Shown in pieces: positions 47,206 through 56,200 of a stretch of 64,000 nt of DNA. The stretch is taken from positions 66,965,449-67,029,448 of the forward strand of contig CM031596.1 of assembly GCA_018398815.1 (NCBI GenBank), in the 5' to 3' direction. The position numbers and the translations under genes were made by a program. The notes beneath the pieces were generated by a model that made no database searches, was not told where the DNA came from, and worked only from the letters and a program-made list of their open reading frames with translations. Within the stretch, counting starts at the first letter, position 1. The number at the start of each line of letters is the position of its first letter. The DNA is from Conus ventricosus. Its lineage: Eukaryota > Mollusca > Gastropoda > Neogastropoda > Conidae.

Positions 47206-50200
47206 TACAGGCCGCCTCAATTCCAGACTACAGGGGTCCCAATGGAGTATGGACTCTACTGAGGAAAGGACAGGCTTTAAGGTATTGTAAAAATTCACTC
47301 ATCTGAGTGGAGACGAAAAACACATCCATACATATCCTGTTAGGAGGACTTGTCTATACATAGATCTTGTAATTTTCTTACAACTTTTTGTCGAAGTGTT
47401 TGTGTTGAAGAAGAAAGTTTTGAGACATGGCTGTGCAAGGTAGTCTTTTTTAGAGTGCATATGTTGTAGTTGTAGAATGTACATTAAAAACATCTTTTAT
47501 GTTGTTTCTGTGGGGGCTGAATTTTTTCTTGAATGTACACACAGACACATGCACGCACACACACACACACACACGTACACACACCATATGATCAGTACAA
47601 TATTTCAGGAGGGCTGTTATTGCTAAAACTTCATGCTTGTTGTCAGGATTCTTAGACATCATAACTGTGTTTCAGTGCTCAAGACCTTGCTGATGCTGAA
47701 CCAACCTACACTCACATGTGCATCACAAAGCTGTATAAAGTGGGCATGGTAAGTTTCTTTGTTTTGTGTGTCTTATTTCGTTACAAAGCTGTATAAAGTG
47801 GGCATGGTAAGTTTCTTTGTTTGTGTGTCTTATTTCGTTTGTTTGTTTGTTTTGTTGTTTGTTCATTTGTTTTTTTTTTGTCATTTGTTTGTTTGTTTGC
47901 TTGTTTTGTTTTTACAGATAAGAGGTATTCTGTACTATTTGTTACAAAGTGTTGGTGACTGTGTTCACAAATTAATTGAAGGATGGGTGTAATGTAAATT
48001 GAAAGTTAAAAGTGAAATGTAGAACATGTTGGAAAGAAAGTCTTTAAAGATTTATTTAATCATTCAAAGTAATTTCTCAAAAGAGCTGATGGTAATTGTA
48101 CTTGGCACAGAAAATATCTATCAAGATTCGTGGTCTGAAGTAAAGAGCAGAGGTCTTCTAGTTGTGTTGAATGACTTTCAGTTTATCTCCCTTTGCTCTT
48201 TTTCTCTTGTATCCTCAGAGTATTTGCAGTCATGCTCAAAGTGCAAGGCATGTACAAATAGGGCTCTAATACTGTATGACTTATCTTGAATTAAAAAAAA
48301 ATCTTCTCAAGGTCTTGAATCCCCTTAAAGAAATCCATTACTTTTAAAGAAATCCTTCGTGAAAATTTTTGTAAAACAAAATCGTTAATGAAATGAGGTA
48401 GGGAACAGTAAACGATAAACAGTAAACAAGTGGGGTATGTTTTGCTCCCATAAGGAAACCTAACACAGAGTAACTTTTATTCAAGACTGGCACAGCCTTT
48501 TAAACTTGAATAAAGTCAGACAAATACATAGACGAACAATTTAATAGTGGGGGAAAAACAAGCGCAGGCCAACAACTGAACTGTCTGGCAAAGATTTGGA
48601 CTTGAGGGGAGGGGAGAGGAGAGTTTGAAGATGGAGAAACTGGGAAAATGAAATTTAAAAAAAAAAAAAAAAAAAAAAATTAAATTAAAAAAATAAATAA
48701 AAATGTTACAGATATGAAAACTCTTCTCTAGCTGCATAAGGGAACCATCGCAATCCCTTTTGAAGGCAGATATATTTGTATTGCCTGCTCCGAGGCCTTT
48801 CGCCCGCTGGATCGGGACTCATCAGGGAGACACGGCTGGTTGTGTCTGCGCTCCCGGCGTCAAATAGAGACACACCACAGTCCATAATACTGTGGTGTTC
48901 TCACCACCATGGGTGCAAAAAAGAATCCATTGGCAATAGCACCCCCAGCTCTGGGGGTGCTATTGCCAATGGATTCTTTTTTGCACCCATTGCCAATGGA
49001 TTCTTTTTTGCACCCATGGTGGTGAGAACACCACAGTATTATGGACTGTGGTGTGTCTCTATTTGACGCCGGGAGCGCAGACACAACCAGCCGTGTCTCC
49101 CTGATGAGTCCCGATCCAGCGGGCGAAAGGCCTCGGAGCAGGCAATACAAATATATCTGCCTTCAAAAGGGATTGCGATGGTTCCCTTATGCAGCTAGAG
49201 AAGAGTTTTCATATCTGTAACATTTTTATTTATTTTTTTAATCTAATTTTTTTAATATTTTTTTTATTTTAAAAATTTCATTTTCCCAGTTTCTCCATCT
49301 TCAAACTCTCCTCTCCCCTCCCCTCAAGTCCAAATCTTTGCCAGACAGTTCAGTTGTTGGCCTGCGCTTGTTTTTCCCCACTATTAAATTGTTCGTCTAT
49401 GTATTTGTCTGACTTTATTCAAGTTTAAAAGGCTGTGCCAGTCTTGAATAAAAGTTACTCTGTGTTAGGTTTCCTTATGGGAGCAAAACATACCCCACTT
49501 GTTTACTGTTTTTTGTAAAACAGCTTTTCAGGGTCACAAGATTTGGTAGTATGGAGAAAATAGAAAACGACCTGAAAAAGTTTTGTTCAGATGTCTTTCA
49601 GGATAAACGTATACATAGCAAAAGAGAGATGAAATACACATAGAAATTTGAGGGCAGTGAAGAGGAATTAGGGATTTGGATGAGAAATGCATATTTATTG
49701 GTATTCTTTAATTAATCTTTGAAAAATCTGCTATGCTTTCTCATCTTTATGTTTGCCTCTGAAATTCCAATCTACCCCCGAAATTTCTTTGAAAACTCCT
49801 TGACTTTGTTAATATTTTGTCTGTAAGAGCCATGGCCACCTGTCTAAACATAACTTTGTTGTATCATATTGTCTGTAAGAGCTGCCTAAACATAAAGGAA
49901 AAATTAAATTAAGTATTTGGGCAGAGTAGCTTAGACGCAGTGCGATGCAAAAGTGCAGTTTATCTTGAACTGTTGTGATTGCAGGTGAAATACCTGGTGT
50001 CCCAGAACTGTGATGGTCTTCATATACGCAGTGGTTTTCCTCGCAATTCTATGTCAGAAGTTCATGGCAATATGTTTATTGAGGTGAGTGGGTTTTGTTT
50101 TCCTTTTCTGAACAGCATTTTGTTTGTTTTGCTTTGTGTTTTATTGATTATTCAAGAACCAGAATATTTTTGTCTGTGTTAATGTAAGCAGCGTGTGGTG

Positions 50201-53200
50201 GAGTCCAGCAACACAAGTTTTGGTAACACAAGAACTTGGTTTGCACAAGCATTGTTTACATTTTGACTAGAAACTGCGGTTTTCCTTGTCGATATTCTCC
50301 ATTAATGCGATTCTTAATCTTGTAACATGAATTTTTGCTTGAGAAGTGAATTTGCAACCTACGGACAAGTGAAATGAAAAACTGCCTGTTTTCTTACCTT
50401 TCATCATAAAATACTACTTTTCTGAGAAAATGATAATCAAATGCCATGATGGCAATGTTGCTTCCCCGTTTTTTGATCGGATCTTTTCAAATGTCTTTGA
50501 TGTTCCCTCCTGCGATCAGTTTAGAAGACTGCAGTGATTGCCTCACGAAAGGTAAGCTGTTGGTGATTGGAAGTCAACAGACAAATGATGATTTTGATAT
50601 TGGGGAAAAAAAAAGAAAATTCTTGCTGAACTTGGCAGCTCTGATGTGATCCTGATTGTTGTATATTGTCTGATGATCTCATTTGACTTTACAGTGAGTT
50701 GTATGAACTGCTGTTTCCCTCATTTACACTCTTTGATTCTGTAATCTTAGTGATTGTTTTTAGAGGTGTGTGTGTTTTTAATGAAGGGAAATACAGACAG
50801 AGGTTTGAACTTCATATAACTTCTCTTTCACATGTCTTTGTATCCTTGTAGACATTTGTTGGACAGGTCAGTGTACATCTGTGATTGTCGTGCCTTGTCT
50901 ACTTTTTCCCTTTCACATATTTGTTCCAACTTGAACATGCATAACTTGATTTGTTAGCGTAGATATTCCTTAAAGTGAACAGTCCCACTAGTTGTAAAAT
51001 ACTCCACTGTATATTTATGAAATCTGAGTCTAAAATGTCTGAGAAAATGAATATTCTCAGTTTCTTTGTGCGTGTTGTTTGACAAAGGTTTGCCGTTGCA
51101 TGCTGGAGAAGTGACTTGCAATTCTGATTTCTTTCCCTTCTCTGCTTCCTCTCAACCCTGCAATGATTTGTTATGCTTTTCAGATGTGCAAGAACTGCAA
51201 GCCACAAAAGGAGTACCTGAGGTTGTTCGATGTGACCGAGCGCACAGCAAAATGGCGACACAAGACTGGCCGCACCTGCAAGAAGTGTGGTAGCGGGCTT
51301 GTTGACAGTATTGTTCACTTTGGGGAGAAAGGAGGACTCAAGTCCCCGTACAAATGGAAACAGGCTGTCAAGGCTGTTAGCAAGTCGGACCTCATTATCT
51401 GTCTGGGGTCAAGCTTGAAGGTATGTGCACACATGACCATAAAGGTTTTCTGCTATATCAAAGACTTGCATGGTTCCTTGAAGTGAATCTCCTGTATTGG
51501 TAACAATGTTCTTCCAGGCTGCACGTGGTGTATGAGTTTGGGTGGAGTTGATTCCTTCCATCTGGCCATGTTTTTCTTGTGTTGTTTGAAAAAAGGCTTG
51601 TTTTTTTGCATGCAGGAAATGTGACTGGTAGTTGCTTGAGCATTCAGCTAGCTGACTTGCTTCAGTCATCCCCAAACCGTAGTATTGCTGGAATGATATG
51701 AAAAGAGTAAACATTCAACCGTCACAGTTAGATCGTTCAGGTCCTTATTTTTTCTGTAAACTCCCTTGGCCAAGGAGTTTATATATATACACCTACATCT
51801 TGCTTGTCTGTCTATTAGCAGCATCATGCTAAATCTACAGAATCAGTTTCAATGAAACTTGCAGGAAAGATCGAATAACAGCCCTGATGTGGCCCTTTGC
51901 GGTCGGCTGGGCTATAAGCAACATTATCTTATCTTATCTTATCGAATAAAGCGCAAAGATGAACAAACCCATTAAATTTTGGTGCTGATCTGTGGCGGAG
52001 ATCCAGGTCAGAGGGCAAATCCAGGATACATTCAGCAAGAGTAGCAAACTGCATGGAAAGATAGAAAATGGCCCACCGGCAAATCCATTAAATATTGGTG
52101 CAGATCTATGGTGCAGATCCAGATCAATCCACAGGAAGCTTTCAGTGTTCAACCCTTGTGGAGGTCTATGCTGTTCCACACACACTTCTTTGATTGCTTT
52201 CTAGGAACAAATTATTATTTTTTGTTTAATGTTCAAACATGGAAGTTGTCAGTACTTGTTGAGGGTTATTTTTAGATTGTGGGTATACCATTGACGAATA
52301 GTGATTTTTTCCTTCAAGTAAATAAATATAAGTAGTCGGTAACAAATGAAGTTGTTGCCAGAGTTAGGTCAAAAAGATTCACAAAACATATGCAGTAGAG
52401 TGTTGCTGTTTTCCGTATGTTCTACAGAATAAAAGAGATAGGATTAAAGTGGCTTCAAATTCTTTTTTTTTTCTTTCTGTTTGCTGTCTCATCGCTTGTG
52501 CCACTTCAGTGGCATCATCCTTACTCAACTCATTCCAGCTCCCTGTCCATAGCCACCCACACCCTGCCTTGGCTTAACCCACCCAATGCAGCCTCACCAG
52601 CGACAATCCACAGGAAGCTGTCAGTGTCAAACTGTCTTGAGACAGTTCAGAATAAATGTAAATCTTAGTATTATAGCAACCAGTACATCATTAATGAGTG
52701 AAAGAAGAGTGTTCTTTTTCCTTTCCTTGGCAAACTAAACTGATGCTTTAAACTTACTTGGCATGAAGAATTGTTTGTGATACTGAGAGAAAAAATATCC
52801 AACAAACTCTTTCTGGATGGGTTGTTCACTGTTTCTGGACTAAATTTCATATAGCTCTTACCCACAAGGTATGGTAACCTTCAGCGAGTTTCTTTATTTT
52901 ATCAGCTACATGCAAGATTGGGGGAAAAGAATTGCATACGTTTGTTTTCACATTCACGCTGAAATAAAGTAGTTTATAGATAAATATGTCCTTAGAATTC
53001 AGCTAAATTTAAAAAAGTTACTCCAGTTTCAGATACCTGTAAACTACAGTTTTCTTTGGTTCATGTTAAAAGAGCCTCTGCATTGTAACGTTTTTTAATG
53101 TTATTTTTTTAAAATGATCATGCTTAATGGCGATGCAAACCTATTCCACAATGTTCTTACTTGAAGTACTGAAAGTTTTCGTTGTTCATGTTATTTTTGC

Positions 53201-56200
53201 ATTTATTAACATAGTATGATTATTGATGATTCCAAATCCAATGCCTTTTTCCCTTTTCACTCTCTCTCTTTCCATCCCAACCTCTCTCCCCATGACCCCT
53301 CACCTCTCGAAGTCTTAATATTTCTGTGTGTGTATGTTTCTCTGTCTTTGACTCCCTGTCTGTCAGATGTATAACCTGGCTGTGGAAGAGTGCATGTTCA
53401 TCAGTCATATAAAATAATAAATACATCCTTGCTTATTCTTGAACTACATAAAACTAAAATTTATAATTGTACAGTAACACAATTGTGAATTGAAAGAAAG
53501 TTTACAGTTTTTAACAAAATTTCATTCTGATGACTAATATTGCTATTAAAGATGATTCTGTGTCTGGATAACTCTTTAGCATCTTTGTTCAGGACAAATA
53601 ATGTTGAATATGCAGTCAATAAAGCTATTTAATGGATCCAAAATGATTTGTTCAGGTCCTGCGGCGCTACCCATGTCTGTGGAGGATGGATATTAGACCA
53701 GAACAGCGTCCTAAGCTGGTCATTGTGAACTTGCAGTGGACTCCGAAAGATGAGCAGTCCAGTCTTAAGATTCATGGTAAGAAAGATTACTGCTGACACT
53801 TCCCATTAATGTGCACCAACATATATGATGCTACATGCAAAAGTCATGTACAAGTCACCAGCCCCAGATTAAACAAAATTTTATTTAATGTACATTGATT
53901 AAAGTTTTATGCACACAGTGCAGAGAGTATTGAAAATGATTGCAATTATTTTTACGCATTTTTCAGAATTATCTGTTTTTCATGATGAAATTTGAACCTC
54001 ATTTTGTAAATCTTTATTTTCTGTCAGTTATTTTCACATGCCATTAAAGCCGCATATCATACATGTACATTGAAGACATATCAAAGCTTGTGTGTGCATG
54101 CTTGCACACATATGCTTACATGTGAATAAGAACAAGAAGATTTCAAAATATGTACATGCTGCATTATATACGTTAGGGATCATGAAAATGTTGGCAGGCT
54201 AGCCAATTGTGATACAAACATTGGCGGTTCAAGCAACATTTTCCACGAATTAGCCTGGATAATTACATGTTTTAGTTCTAATTTGATTCTATACCGTTGC
54301 CAACCTCCCACCCTTCCCCTGCCAACAAAGAGAGCTCAACTCATACTGGGATGCTGGGCTATACTGCAGACAAAGATAGCACTTAATGGTGACATTTTTC
54401 AGGGCATTTTGGACAGTTTATCTTGTTGTTGCACCACAGATGGCTGAACTGAAGACGAAGATAGCTCTTCTTGGTGACATTTTTCAAGGCATTTTTGGAC
54501 AATCTATCTTATTTTTGCTGAAGAGATGGCTTCACCACAGAGACAGCACTTCTTGGTGACATTTTTCGAGGCATTTTGGACAGTTTATCATGATATTGCA
54601 CCACAGATGGCTGAACCGAAGGTGAAGATTGCACTTCTTGGTGACATTTTTCGAGGCATTTTTGGACAGTTTATCTGGTTGTTGCACAAAAGATGGCTGA
54701 ACCGAAGACAAAGACAGCGTTTTTTGGTGACATTTTTCAAGGCATTTTTGGACAGTTTATCTTGATTTTGCACCTTGTCTTCCTTCATTTCTCTTTTGAT
54801 TTCTTTTCTTAACCCATTTACTGCTTAACATGTGCTCAGGAAGAAAGCGTATTTTGAGGGTATTGTTTTTAAAACTTGATTTTTATCTGTATGTTCATGA
54901 ATCGGGGAGAAAATTCAGTGTTAGTGTGGATATATTGTTTTAAGTTTACAAGGTGGTAATCTGGCTGATCCTGACGGAAACATTGTGCGATAACATACTA
55001 AGTCAGGCTGCAGTTTGCCACTCCACAGACAAACGGTTCCCCACTCGGCAAGAAAGAATTCCAAAGTTGTTATAAGGTTTTGCTATTTTGATGTCACAGA
55101 AAGAGAATACAGAGGAAGCAAGGAAATATTTTTGGCTCATTTTCAAGATACCTGCACTGGGAAAACAGAAAGTAGTTGATAAAGGTCTGTGATTTGCTGG
55201 CAGCTTGGCATATTGCATGTACTGACAGACCTGTCAGTTTAATGGTCTGGGGCAGTCAAGTGTTTAGTAATAGCAAGTTTCTTTGAGCTATGTCTTCGGT
55301 GCTAGATTCAGAAGTTTTTATGCCTGGAACTGAATCTAATGAAAGACAGTGTTTCAGGTCGATGTGATGATGTACTCAGGAGGCTTGCTGAACACCTTGG
55401 GCTCACTGTGCCGGCATACCGCAGGTAAACTGTTCAAACTTGAAGCCACTTTGCATCAAAATAAATGTTTAGGTTAAAGAACTAGCATTGTCATTGTTTT
55501 GTCATCTTGTTTTTATCTTTTTTAAAAGCTTTTTAGAATTGCATTATTGATATTCCCATTTTGATAGTTCCTTTTTTTCTTCTTTTCTCTTTTTTTTTTG
55601 TTTGCTGTTGTTTTTATAGAAAGTGCGCTGCATTTTGTTGAAATACATAAGCATGAATTATGCCATCATGGAGTAAGGAGATCAGTCATTCTTGCTCACA
55701 TTTCCTTTACGTCATTCCTGTAGGTGTACATTATATTTTAAATGCCTTGTATCCATATACGTCAGTGGATGTGTTTCTGTGTTTTTATTTATCATAAACA
55801 TTTTTTTATTTGACATTGAGAAGCAAACTAAACATTTTTTTTATTTGACATTGAGAAGCAAACTTAGACAGAAGCATATTTCAGGCCCTGGACTCTTGAT
55901 TTCTTGCTTTATGTAATAAATCTGAGTCTGTTCCTTTCTTTTTTTAAATATTCAGTTCAACCATTGGATCCTCTTCAGCTGCTTTAGGACTGCAGATGAC
56001 CCAGGCAAAAGTGTTGGGATGGCTGCTGTTCAGGATCTGTCACAAAAAAAAAAAGAAAAAAAGAAACAACCTCATCTGTCAAATCTTAGTTAAAGGAACA
56101 TGACCTCAGTACGACCTCTGCATCACATTCCGAAACTTGCTGACATTTTGAATCCTGAGCACTTGGAAAGAGTTCACATTTATTCTCAACCACTGGTCAT

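Noticed and set aside
48776..49150. Two near-identical 96-codon frames on opposite strands
   Set aside because: They are mirror images of the same sequence in the palindrome arms; no family resemblance or codon bias.
53220..53426. Extra SIRT7 exon near the phrase CTGTCAGATGTATAACCTGG
   Set aside because: Exons 7 and 8 already join in phase at the conserved GSSLK/VL junction; adding sequence would break the sirtuin fold.
54526..54765. 79-codon open frame in SIRT7 intron 8
   Set aside because: It follows the minisatellite, whose near-84-bp period keeps frames open on both strands.
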